From assembly GCF_000243235.1 (NCBI RefSeq), contig NZ_JH594606.1, positions 2,352,572 through 2,416,571 of the forward strand: 64,000 nt of DNA. Direction: 5' to 3'. The notes under the pieces were generated by a model, which was given only the letters and a program-made list of their open reading frames with translations, did no database searches and was not told the DNA's origin. The translations under genes and the position numbers were made by a program. This document shows positions 25,646 to 33,238 of the stretch, one piece after another. Origin of the DNA: Gillisia limnaea DSM 15749. Its GTDB lineage: Bacteria > Bacteroidota > Bacteroidia > Flavobacteriales > Flavobacteriaceae. The first letter of the stretch is position 1. Every line of letters begins with the position of its first letter.

Positions 25646-26015
25646 TTATTTTTCAATTGTTAATTCGGAATTTCTTATACTCACAATTCTATCCTCATTT
25701 AAAGATATTACAAATCTTAATTTCACCAAATCTGCCTCTTGGAAATTAGGAATAGCATATTCAAGGTGTTTGTTTAAATTTTCAACGTATTCTTCAAAAT
25801 CAGTAAACTTACAATTCGTTAGCGTAAAGTTATGATAGTCTCCGTAAACTCTATCTGGAAAAGACAAGCCCTTACCATTTATTCCTTTCTTTATAATTGC
25901 ATGATCGCATTGCTCTCTAAGCACCTTTTTTTTCTAAATATGAGTCTAAAACTACTGTGTCTACAAAAACAAAAGCAATTATAGCTGGTAGTAAAAGGAG
26001 TATTTTCTTTTTCAT
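25646..26015 (-). pseudogene. Small exported protein gene with poly-A frameshift
   Basis: ATG at 26015 gives a signal-peptide-like start MKKKILLLLPAIIAFVFVDT and reads to a stop after LEKKGA. If one A is removed from the A8 run at 25926-25933, the frame continues VLREQCDHAIIKKGINGKGL to the stop at 25646, for a protein of about 122 residues. The C-terminal part alone can also start at GTG 25924. No family is recognised. The lesion could be a sequencing error, true decay or slippage-controlled expression. Confidence 0.55.
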
Positions 26016-26062
26016 AATTTTAAAACACTTATTCAAGGGCCGCTAAAAGTTCTAAACTCTGT

Positions 26063-26554
26063 CTAGATTTTGGCTTCTAAAGTTTTTAATTCTTTTTCTG
26101 CCTTTATAAAACCTAACATTCCCAATACTGCAGTTATTGTAATAAATATAAGCGCAGCCATTATAGCCTCAAGGCCAGATCCTAAATAAGAAGATAGAAA
26201 GGGAGTTAATGATAAAGCCCAAATTGAAATATAAAGAAGTTCGAATTTTTTTCGCTGTGTCACATAAGCTCTAAATTTGGAGATGCTAGAAGTCAATGAC
26301 ATTTGTGTATAGGATTTTTGGTCAATATTTTTTAGAAGCAAGAACTTAAAAATATACACTACCAATACGGCACTTCCTATTACCAAAGAAATTATAACTA
26401 TCATGTTTTTTTCAGAATAAAACATGAGTATAAATGAAATACATATAAGGAGAATGGATGAGAATTTTGCCATTTTAGAACCCACTATGAGCATTTTGAA
26501 TTTCTTTAATTGATTCTGAAATGTGTCTTGATTTTTTGCTTTTAAATTTTTCAT
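26063..26554 (-). CDS. Four-span membrane protein of unknown function
   Basis: The 163-residue protein has hydrophobic segments SSILLICISFILMFY, MIVIISLVIGSAVLVVYIF, LLYISIWALSLTPFL and MAALIFITITAVLGMLGF. A short charged N-terminus and a coiled C-terminal end (KAEKELKTLEAKI) complete it. Small membrane proteins of this kind often sit beside LytTR/LytS pairs in Flavobacteriaceae. A role in that signalling pathway is only suggested by location. Confidence 0.65.
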   Translation of the reverse strand: MKNLKAKNQDTFQNQLKKFKMLIVGSKMAKFSSILLICISFILMFYSEKNMIVIISLVIGSAVLVVYIFKFLLLKNIDQKSYTQMSLTSSISKFRAYVTQRKKFELLYISIWALSLTPFLSSYLGSGLEAIMAALIFITITAVLGMLGFIKAEKELKTLEAKI

Positions 26555-26879
26555 ATGTGTTTTTATTTATTGTTTTTTAGTGGTCCTATGCAATTCGAAT
26601 ATCTTCATTGGTGTTTGTATCGTATAAGCGTTATGCTCATTTCATAATTGCTGGTTTAATTTATTTAACCCGTTACCATTTTAACTATTAACTGGACGAT
26701 TAAGAATATAATTGCGATCATGTTGGTTTGTTTTTAGTATTAATAGTGTAAACTTAATTTAGTTTTTCTTTCAATAAAATGATTATATGATGAGTGGTAA
26801 ATGGAGTAGGAGGAACGGAAAACCCAATTGGGTTAAATAAAAAAACCTTTTCAAAATTGCACTAGGGTAGAATATTGAG
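26555..26879. other. Intergenic stretch, nothing recognised
   Basis: AT-rich sequence without a supported gene. A possible upstream control region for the 26063-26554 gene lies near 26560-26760, but no clear TAnnTTTG element was assigned. Confidence 0.35.
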
Positions 26880-26943
26880 AGTTTGCAAAATCTGCCTGTT
26901 GGTAATTATATTTCATGAGCCGATTATAAATTTTATTCGACTC
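26880..26943 (-). pseudogene. Minimal Fic remnant with conserved operator
   Basis: The first ~12 codons of a DUF4172-Fic gene survive from ATG 26916 (MKYNYQQADFANS against MKYNWQQADWPNF). They are preceded by the 27-bp palindrome at 26917-26943 (arms GAGCCGATTATAAA and TTTATTCGACTC). Everything downstream is gone. Confidence 0.7.
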
Positions 26944-27135
26944 ATAAGTTTTCGGTCTTATAATGGCATTTTACACTGTATTACATATACATAATTAATT
27001 TGTTCAATAGACAGAGGTCTTGTTTTTAGCTCGTTTTCTAAATATGATTTCCGTGAATATCATCGGCTAAACTGTAAATTTCCGTAGTATCAAATTATTT
27101 CTGATCCTTTCTCGCGATTGAATTTGAAAAAAATG

Positions 27136-28551
27136 TCAAATAGGTTCCCCCTTATAATAATCCAGTACTTTTACCCTGATTAAATACTCATATTTAGCAT
27201 TTGCCAGGTTGATTCTGGCGCGGTCAAGATTGTTTTTACTTATTATGAATTCCACAATATTGGAAACTCCATTTGTAAACCTAATCTCGTTTACTTCATA
27301 GGATTCCTCATAGGCATCTACCTGATCCTGAAGTATAAAATAGTTTTCATAAGCGGCTTCCATATCATTGTGGGCGCTTTTGATAGCCTGCAAAAATTGG
27401 TTCTTAGTATTTTCCAGTTCCAGTTCGGCATCTTCCAATTGAATCTTCTTGAGTTGAACATTCCTTTTAGCCCTAAATCCATTGAAAATGGGAATATCTA
27501 CAGCGACCCCTACTACGGAGTTTAAATTATTTTCGAACTGGTCACTATATGATATTTTTTCCTCTGCAAATTGACTTTGGTTCGTTATAACGGGGTAGGT
27601 TACATCATCTACAGTGATAAATTGCCCGGTTTCAACAATCTGAGTTCCTGTCTCGTTAAATAAACTGGCGACACTGGAATAATTAGTGTTCAATTGTGCA
27701 AAAAAGGAAATATCAGGGGCAAACAGCGAACGGGAAACCGCTATATCCTCTTCTGCAGCCTGTATTCTTAATCGCTTGCCTTCAAAAGTTGCCAAATTTT
27801 CCAGGGAAGCTTCGTAGGTTTCCTCAGGAGTTAAACGGTATTTTTCCATTTCTGAAGAGGCTTGAAAGTCCTCTATGTCTATTTCCGAATCTACATTTAG
27901 TAGTTGAGCCAGTACAAGTTTAGACTGGTAAAGGTTATTTTTTGCATCCACTGCAATAGATTGGTCATTATTCACCTGACCCTTGATATCGGTGTAATCT
28001 GCCGGATTGCCCTGCCCTTGTTCATTTAAAATTTTTAATCTATCCGTCTGCTGTTTGGTACTTTCCAGTCGTAACCTGGCCAATTCCAGAAGATCTTGGT
28101 TGTTCAAAACCTGAAAATACGCCAGTGTTACCTCAAGAATTAGCTGTTGACGTTCAGCCTCAGCTTCAGCTTCAGAAGCTTTCATGCTAAACCGATCCCT
28201 TTGAATGGAATTCCTGAGTTCAAATCCGTTGAAGATCTGCGTATTGAGACTGAGACTAGCATTGCTGAAATTTAATTTTTGGTCGATAAAATCGTTGGTA
28301 AAAGGGTCGATGCTCCGGCCATTATTGACTCCATAATTGTACCTTCCATTTAAATTAGGAAGTACTTCAGAACGTGTTCCCCTAAAATTGAGTTCTGCAG
28401 TTTCTGCCTGCAAATGTGATCTTTTTAAATTGATATTATTCTTTAGTGCGATCTCGATACTTTCCTTCAGCGAAAGTTTTTCCGAAGGGATATCCTGGGA
28501 GTAAAGCTGAATGGAAAGTAGAAATGATGTAATGATGATGAATGTTCTCAA
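27136..28551 (-). CDS. TolC-family outer membrane efflux protein
   Basis: The 471-residue protein begins with a signal peptide (MRTFIIITSFLLSIQLYSQ). It contains two OEP repeats: SLKESIEIALKNNINLKRSH through LEVTLAYFQVLNNQDLLELA, and VAVDIPIFNGFRAKRNV through EIRFTNGVSNIVEFIISKNN. The periodic helices and GxxNxxxxY-type turns form the trimeric barrel and periplasmic tunnel. It is the last gene of the transporter cluster in transcription order, directly after a MacB-like ATPase (11-bp gap). It is the natural outer membrane exit for the HlyD adaptor and permeases. Confidence 0.92.
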   Translation of the reverse strand: MRTFIIITSFLLSIQLYSQDIPSEKLSLKESIEIALKNNINLKRSHLQAETAELNFRGTRSEVLPNLNGRYNYGVNNGRSIDPFTNDFIDQKLNFSNASLSLNTQIFNGFELRNSIQRDRFSMKASEAEAEAERQQLILEVTLAYFQVLNNQDLLELARLRLESTKQQTDRLKILNEQGQGNPADYTDIKGQVNNDQSIAVDAKNNLYQSKLVLAQLLNVDSEIDIEDFQASSEMEKYRLTPEETYEASLENLATFEGKRLRIQAAEEDIAVSRSLFAPDISFFAQLNTNYSSVASLFNETGTQIVETGQFITVDDVTYPVITNQSQFAEEKISYSDQFENNLNSVVGVAVDIPIFNGFRAKRNVQLKKIQLEDAELELENTKNQFLQAIKSAHNDMEAAYENYFILQDQVDAYEESYEVNEIRFTNGVSNIVEFIISKNNLDRARINLANAKYEYLIRVKVLDYYKGEPI

Positions 28552-28562
28552 AATTGAAATTT

Positions 28563-29228
28563 TTATGATTTTTGAATGCTTCCGTCAAGAAGATTGATAA
28601 TTCTAGAGCCATAAGCCGCATTGCTTTCAGAATGGGAGGCCTGGATAATTGTAACCCCTTCCTGGTTCAATTCTTTGAAAAGCTGCATGATCTCATCGCT
28701 TTGCTTGGAATTAAGATTTCCGGTAGGTTCATCGGCAAGAATGAGCTTCGGCTTAATGATCAGGGCCCTTGCAATACCAACAAGTTGCTGCTGTCCGCCG
28801 CTTAACTGATGCGGGAAAAGATCTTTTTTGCCCACTATATTAAAGCGGTCAAGAATATCGGCTACCAAAGCTTTTCTTTCTGAACTTTTCACGTTCTTAT
28901 ACAGCAGCGGAGTTTCAATATTTTCATACACAGTTAGATCATCCAGCAGATGATAAGCCTGAAAAATAAAACCGATGTTCTCGTTGAAAATCTCTGTTCT
29001 TTTCTTTGATTTCAAAAGGTGAATAGGTTCGTTTTCAAAGAAGTATTCCCCTTGGTCAAAATCGTCCAGCATGGCGATGACATTGAGCAAAGTGGATTTT
29101 CCCGAACCTGAAGGCCCCATAATGGATAGGAATTCTCCTTCTTCAATATCCAGATTTAGATTGTTCAGTAGAATAATTCGTCGTCCACCTGATTTTACCC
29201 ATTTACTGACTTGATTTAGTTTTAGCAT
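28563..29228 (-). CDS. MacB/LolD-type ABC transporter ATP-binding protein (second ATPase)
   Basis: The 221-residue protein carries Walker A GPSGSGKST near residue 37, Q-loop FIFQAYHLLDDL, signature LSGGQQQLVGIARA near residue 142, Walker B LILADEPTG and switch histidine in QASHSES. Note LSGGQQQL in place of the usual LSGGQQQR. It energises FtsX-like permeases, probably the product of 30057-32468 nearby. It is closer to the TolC gene than the first ATPase at 55695, so the cluster has two ATPases for ten permeases. Confidence 0.93.
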   Translation of the reverse strand: MLKLNQVSKWVKSGGRRIILLNNLNLDIEEGEFLSIMGPSGSGKSTLLNVIAMLDDFDQGEYFFENEPIHLLKSKKRTEIFNENIGFIFQAYHLLDDLTVYENIETPLLYKNVKSSERKALVADILDRFNIVGKKDLFPHQLSGGQQQLVGIARALIIKPKLILADEPTGNLNSKQSDEIMQLFKELNQEGVTIIQASHSESNAAYGSRIINLLDGSIQKS

Positions 29229-29281
29229 TTTGATTTTTGATTTTTGATTGATTTTTTTAGTTATAAAATTTTATTAGATTT

Positions 29282-30046
29282 TCAGTCGATTTTTCGAACT
29301 ACGGTTTCTCCTATGTTCAGGCCTTTTTTCACTTCCGCGTTTCCTTTATATTGAATAGCAGCCTCCCCGAAAGCCGAAACTTTAAGTTCTTCTGAAACAT
29401 TGACCACAATATGGTTGTTACCGTAAGCCGCAATTTTGGTTTTTGTAGATGGTAGATTAATCGCATTTACCTCGCTCTTTCCGTAACAGCGATAACGCTG
29501 GAAATCTACATTTCCAGCCTTGATTTCCAGGTAGCTTTCCCCATAGATCGCTACTTTCAATTCTTTAGCAATGATACTTTCGAAATACACCTTTGGCGAA
29601 CCATAAATGTCCAGGTCAAAATCTTCAGTATTAATCGCATCTTCAAAATTGATCACTTCTTCACCTCGAATTTCAACCTCTTCCAGATTTTTGTAATAAA
29701 CAATAATGCTCACTTCGGTTCCATTATAAATTGGGCGATCGCGTTCCATTCCGTCTATCACAACTTCCTCCTCTTTTGTGACCACTTTCGCATCCTTCAG
29801 GTAAATATGAAGCGTTTTCTTATCGATTTCCACATTGATTTTTTCCCTAGCTACTTTCGATCTTTCAATCACCACCGATTCTTTATCAGATTGTTTGAAA
29901 ACAACCTCAATATATGGGCTGATGATTACTTCCCTGAACGGAGAAACTTCGATGCTTTCAGATTGCGCATTGGAAAAATTGAAGCTTAGCAAGCTTAATA
30001 CAAAAGCGATAAGCAATTTGTTCTGAGTTAATATTGACTTTTTCAT
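29282..30046 (-). CDS. DUF2807 (GIN-domain) exported protein
   Basis: The 254-residue protein starts with a signal peptide ending near SNAQS. The mature part is a right-handed beta-helix-like repeat of the GIN/DUF2807 type: FREVIISPYIEVVFKQSDKE, then IYGSPKVYFESI, IYGESYLEIKAG, CYGKSEVNAINL, AYGNNHIVVNVS and AFGEAAIQYKGN. The regularly spaced YG/FG turns mark each coil. Such proteins are common exported adhesin-like or envelope stress proteins in Bacteroidota. It lies between the tenth permease and the second ATPase, 10 bp after the permease stop. Confidence 0.85.
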   Translation of the reverse strand: MKKSILTQNKLLIAFVLSLLSFNFSNAQSESIEVSPFREVIISPYIEVVFKQSDKESVVIERSKVAREKINVEIDKKTLHIYLKDAKVVTKEEEVVIDGMERDRPIYNGTEVSIIVYYKNLEEVEIRGEEVINFEDAINTEDFDLDIYGSPKVYFESIIAKELKVAIYGESYLEIKAGNVDFQRYRCYGKSEVNAINLPSTKTKIAAYGNNHIVVNVSEELKVSAFGEAAIQYKGNAEVKKGLNIGETVVRKID

Positions 30047-30056
30047 AGTTGTAATT

Positions 30057-32468
30057 TTATTCTGTTTTTAAACTTTTTATAGGGTTTACGCTGGCCGCCT
30101 TATAGCTTTTAATGCTGATGGTTAAAAATGCAATTCCTATGGTAATACCTGCGGCCAGGAGGTAAAGCCACCAGTGAATTTCGGTGCGATAGGCAAAATC
30201 CTGTAACCATTTGTTCATTAAATAATAACTGAGCGGAAAGGCGATTAAAAATGATATTCCTACAAGCTTTAGAAAATCTTTCGAAAGCAGTGCAACGATC
30301 TGGGTTGCTGAAGAACCCAGCACTTTTCTAATCCCAATTTCCTTAAAACGCTGCTCCGCAGTAAAGGTCACCAAGCCAAATAGTCCTAAGCAGGCGACAA
30401 TAATGGTGAGAATGGCGAAAAGGCTGAGGATAGTTCCCATTTTTCGTTCTTTTAAATAGGTGTAATTGTAGGAGTCGTCCAAAATACTATAATCAAAACC
30501 TTCTTTTACATTGTATGCATTCCAACGATTATTGAGGTTTTCAATAAGCCCTGACATATCGGCAACTTTGGAGCGAATGATGATACCGCCGTATGGATTG
30601 TATTTTAAAATAAGGGGTTCAATTTCCTGGTGTAGCGATTTAAAATTGAAGTTTTTAATAACGCCAATCACCGTCATTGTTTTTAGCCCATCATGCGTAT
30701 CACGTTGAAAAGATTTTCCAATAGGATTTTTGTTGAAGCCTAGAATTTCCACGGCTTTTTGGTTGAGAATTACTTTATCCGACTCAGCTCCAAAATCTTC
30801 TGAAAAATTTCGGCCTTCCAATACTTTCATGCCCATGGTGGGAATATAATTTTCATCTACATTATAAAATGACATTCTGCGTTGAAACTCGTTGTTTTTG
30901 AAGATGCCTCCAACCTCGTTATCACTTTCGCCCGCTGGAACAAATGCTGAATGCGTTACATTTTCCACCAGTGGATTATTTTTAATCTCGTCTATAAAAT
31001 TATCTTCATTATTGCCCAGCAAATATGAGCTTCTAACCACCAAAAGCTGATCCTTCTCATAGCCTAACTCTTTATTTTGAATAAAATTCATCTGCTCTTT
31101 TACTACCAGGGTTGAGAGAATAAGTCCTGCTGAAATCACAAATTGAAAAATTACGAGTCCGCTTCTAATACCGGAGTTTTTTCCGCTACCAGAAAATTTA
31201 GATTTTAAAGCACTTAAAGGATTGAAAGAGGAAAGGTAAAATGCCGGATATCCACCAGCAAGAAAACCAATAATAAGTATAAGGCTAAAAATAGCCAATA
31301 TCACTTCTGGAGAAAGCAAGTATTGAAAATTCAAATCTTTCCCTGCCAATTGATTGAAAAATGGAAGCGCCAGCGACACTATGATAACAGCCAGAAAAGC
31401 TGCAAGGAAGGTAGCGATAAACGATTCTGCCAGAAACTGGTAAATAAGTTGCTTTTTATTAGAGCCAAGCACTTTCCTGATGCCTACTTCCTTCGCCCTT
31501 TTTGAAGCTGAAGCCGTCGCCAGGTTCATAAAATTAATACAGGCAATAACCAGCATAAAGATCGCCACCGCACTAAAAATATAGACATATTTAATATCGC
31601 CGCCTTGTTCCAGGGTGGTCGAATCAGAAAAATCGGAATGCAAATGAATATCTGTAAGCGGCTGCAGGAAAAGTCCAATTTCATTCTCTTTGGTGAATTC
31701 AGTAAAAGTCATCCCCAAAGCTTCTTTCAATTGCGGGCCCATATATTTTTCAGAAATAGCCGGAAGCTTTGATTCAACAACATCGATATCTACATCTTTT
31801 TTCAAAACTAAATAGGTGAAAAAATCAGATTCCATCCAGGTTGTCTTTTTTGCCTGTGCATATCCCAATGTGGAAACGAGGAGATCAAAATGAAAATGCG
31901 AGTTTTTGGGCATATCCTCCATCACACCAGTAACTAAAAGATTTTCATCCCTATTAGTTACCTTCAGCGTTTTACCTATGGGATCTGTATTTCCGAAGGT
32001 GTTTTCAGCGAAAGATTTGGAGATGACTACGGTATTAGGTTTATCCAGCGGCTCAGTTTTAGCACCCTGAACAATTGGAAAGGTGAATACCTCAAAGAAA
32101 TTAGGATCTACATAAGCCAGGCTGCTCTGGCCATAATAAGCACCGTCAAATTCTATACGATTATTAAATGATTTTGCCAATCTGGTTGATTGGGTAACTT
32201 CGGGAAGATCATTTTTGAGGACTTGTGCAACGGGAGCCATCACTACGGCTTCTTTTATTTCCTCTCCATTAACATTCGCCTGGAAAATCACCCGAACAAT
32301 CCTGTCTGCTTTTTCATTAAAACGATCGTAGCTCAATTCATCTGTCACAAAAAGGAGGATCAATAAGCAGGAAGCGATGCCAATAGCTAAACCTGCAATA
32401 TTGATAGAAAAAATGCCTTTGTTCTTGATGATATTTCTCCAGCCGGTTTTTAGATAGTTTTTGATCAT
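30057..32468 (-). CDS. MacB/FtsX-like ABC transporter permease 10 (distal copy)
   Basis: The 803-residue permease begins MIKNYLKTGWRNIIKNKGIF. Its two FtsX coupling motifs are KRAKEVGIRKVLGSNKKQLI near residue 330 and QRFKEIGIRKVLGSSATQIV near residue 720. It ends NPIKSLKTE, the least typical ending together with copy 2's NPGKILRTE. It is separated from the other nine permeases by the inserted toxin-antitoxin pair. It is followed at once by the DUF2807 gene and the second ATPase, which suggests a self-contained subunit set. Eight membrane spans are expected (1+3 and 1+3). Confidence 0.92.
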   Translation of the reverse strand: MIKNYLKTGWRNIIKNKGIFSINIAGLAIGIASCLLILLFVTDELSYDRFNEKADRIVRVIFQANVNGEEIKEAVVMAPVAQVLKNDLPEVTQSTRLAKSFNNRIEFDGAYYGQSSLAYVDPNFFEVFTFPIVQGAKTEPLDKPNTVVISKSFAENTFGNTDPIGKTLKVTNRDENLLVTGVMEDMPKNSHFHFDLLVSTLGYAQAKKTTWMESDFFTYLVLKKDVDIDVVESKLPAISEKYMGPQLKEALGMTFTEFTKENEIGLFLQPLTDIHLHSDFSDSTTLEQGGDIKYVYIFSAVAIFMLVIACINFMNLATASASKRAKEVGIRKVLGSNKKQLIYQFLAESFIATFLAAFLAVIIVSLALPFFNQLAGKDLNFQYLLSPEVILAIFSLILIIGFLAGGYPAFYLSSFNPLSALKSKFSGSGKNSGIRSGLVIFQFVISAGLILSTLVVKEQMNFIQNKELGYEKDQLLVVRSSYLLGNNEDNFIDEIKNNPLVENVTHSAFVPAGESDNEVGGIFKNNEFQRRMSFYNVDENYIPTMGMKVLEGRNFSEDFGAESDKVILNQKAVEILGFNKNPIGKSFQRDTHDGLKTMTVIGVIKNFNFKSLHQEIEPLILKYNPYGGIIIRSKVADMSGLIENLNNRWNAYNVKEGFDYSILDDSYNYTYLKERKMGTILSLFAILTIIVACLGLFGLVTFTAEQRFKEIGIRKVLGSSATQIVALLSKDFLKLVGISFLIAFPLSYYLMNKWLQDFAYRTEIHWWLYLLAAGITIGIAFLTISIKSYKAASVNPIKSLKTE

Positions 32469-32507
32469 GACTTTAAGTTTTAAATTCCAGTTGAGTTACA
32501 TAATTAT

Positions 32508-32539
32508 TTTGAAGCTGATTTGTTGTAAATTTAAGTTTG
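32508..32539 (+). promoter_or_regulatory. Promoter of the antitoxin-toxin pair
   Basis: TTTG at 32508-32511 is followed after 20 bp by TAAGTTTG at 32532-32539. This agrees well with the Bacteroidota promoter pattern (TTTG, ~19-20 bp, TAnnTTTG). The antitoxin ATG is 17 bp further at 32557. It lies inside an operon of opposite direction. Confidence 0.55.
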
Positions 32540-32556
32540 TATAAAAAGCAAAAGTT

Positions 32557-32787
32557 ATGGAACGTATTGAAATTGAAGTTGCCGATGAGACCGCCAAAAA
32601 GTGGAGAAAAGTTCCCATGAAGGTTCGTCAGCACCTTGAAAAATCTTTTGATGAACAGATTCAAAACATTTTCGATAAGAACAAGCATCTCAAATTTGAA
32701 ATACTTCTCAATAAAATAAGTGATGAGGCTCAGGCAAATGGACTTACCGAAGAAATCCTTCAGGAAATCCTGAACGAAAACGAGTGA
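32557..32787 (+). CDS. Antitoxin of a PIN-type toxin-antitoxin pair
   Basis: The 76-residue protein MERIEIEVADETAKKWRKVP is acidic and helical, ending LTEEILQEILNENE. It has the short N-terminal strand and C-terminal acidic tail usual for antitoxins that wrap a PIN toxin. Its TGA overlaps the toxin ATG (TGATG), a typical coupling. The strand is opposite to the surrounding transporter genes. The frame is intact, whereas the partner is broken. Confidence 0.75.
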   Translation: MERIEIEVADETAKKWRKVPMKVRQHLEKSFDEQIQNIFDKNKHLKFEILLNKISDEAQANGLTEEILQEILNENE

Positions 32788-33187
32788 TGTTTTTGTTTTT
32801 GACACTAATGTACTTTTCAGTGCGCTGTTGTTCAAAAAGTCCAAACCAGCATTGGCATATGATAAAGCATAAGAATTTTGCCAAATGGTTACAAGCGAAG
32901 CTACCCATTCAGAATTTTGCCAGGTTTTTCTACGTCCTAAATTTGATAAATACATTGCTTTGAACGGAAGGCAATTATTACTTGATACAATTTCTAAGAA
33001 TCTCGTTTTTACAAAAATTAAAAAACCTGTCAACGCCTGCCGCGATCCTAAAGACGATAAGTTCCTTGAACTTGCCCTGGCCGCAAAGGCTTCCTGCATC
33101 ATCACTGGTGATGAAGATTTGCTTGTTTTAAATCCATTTAGAAAAATTCCCATTTTAAATGCTTCCAATTTTTTGGTTCAGTTTTAA
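32787..33187 (+). pseudogene. PIN-domain toxin with frameshift and nonsense mutation
   Basis: The PIN start is recognisable in the frame reading FVFDTNVLFSALLFKKSKPA (first metal-binding Asp in FDTN). It lies out of frame with the ATG at 32787, consistent with loss of one T from the T5 run at 32790-32794. The frame then meets TAA at 32870 (LAYDKA, stop, EFCQMVTSEATHSEF). The rest is intact to NACRDPKDDKFLELALA and CIITGDEDLL, with the conserved second and third acidic groups. Two independent lesions indicate a dead RNase toxin. Confidence 0.85.
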
Positions 33188-33195
33188 TTTTCTTT

Positions 33196-33230
33196 AAGAC
33201 CTAACAGGTTTCAAAAACCTGTTAGGTCTT
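33196..33230. terminator. Bidirectional intrinsic terminator
   Basis: A perfect 16-bp stem, AAGACCTAACAGGTTT with its complement at 33215-33230, encloses a CAA loop. T-rich sequence follows on the right and A-rich sequence precedes on the left. It sits between the PIN remnant (+) and permease 9 (-), ending 9 bp from the latter's stop, so it can serve both converging transcripts. The AGACCTAACAGGTTT word is a common Bacteroidota terminator. Confidence 0.8.
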
Positions 33231-33238
33231 GTTGTTAT

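Noticed and set aside
32473-33168. Long minus-strand open frame across the toxin-antitoxin pair
   Set aside because: It is the complement of recognisable antitoxin and PIN sequences on the plus strand; its translation matches no family.
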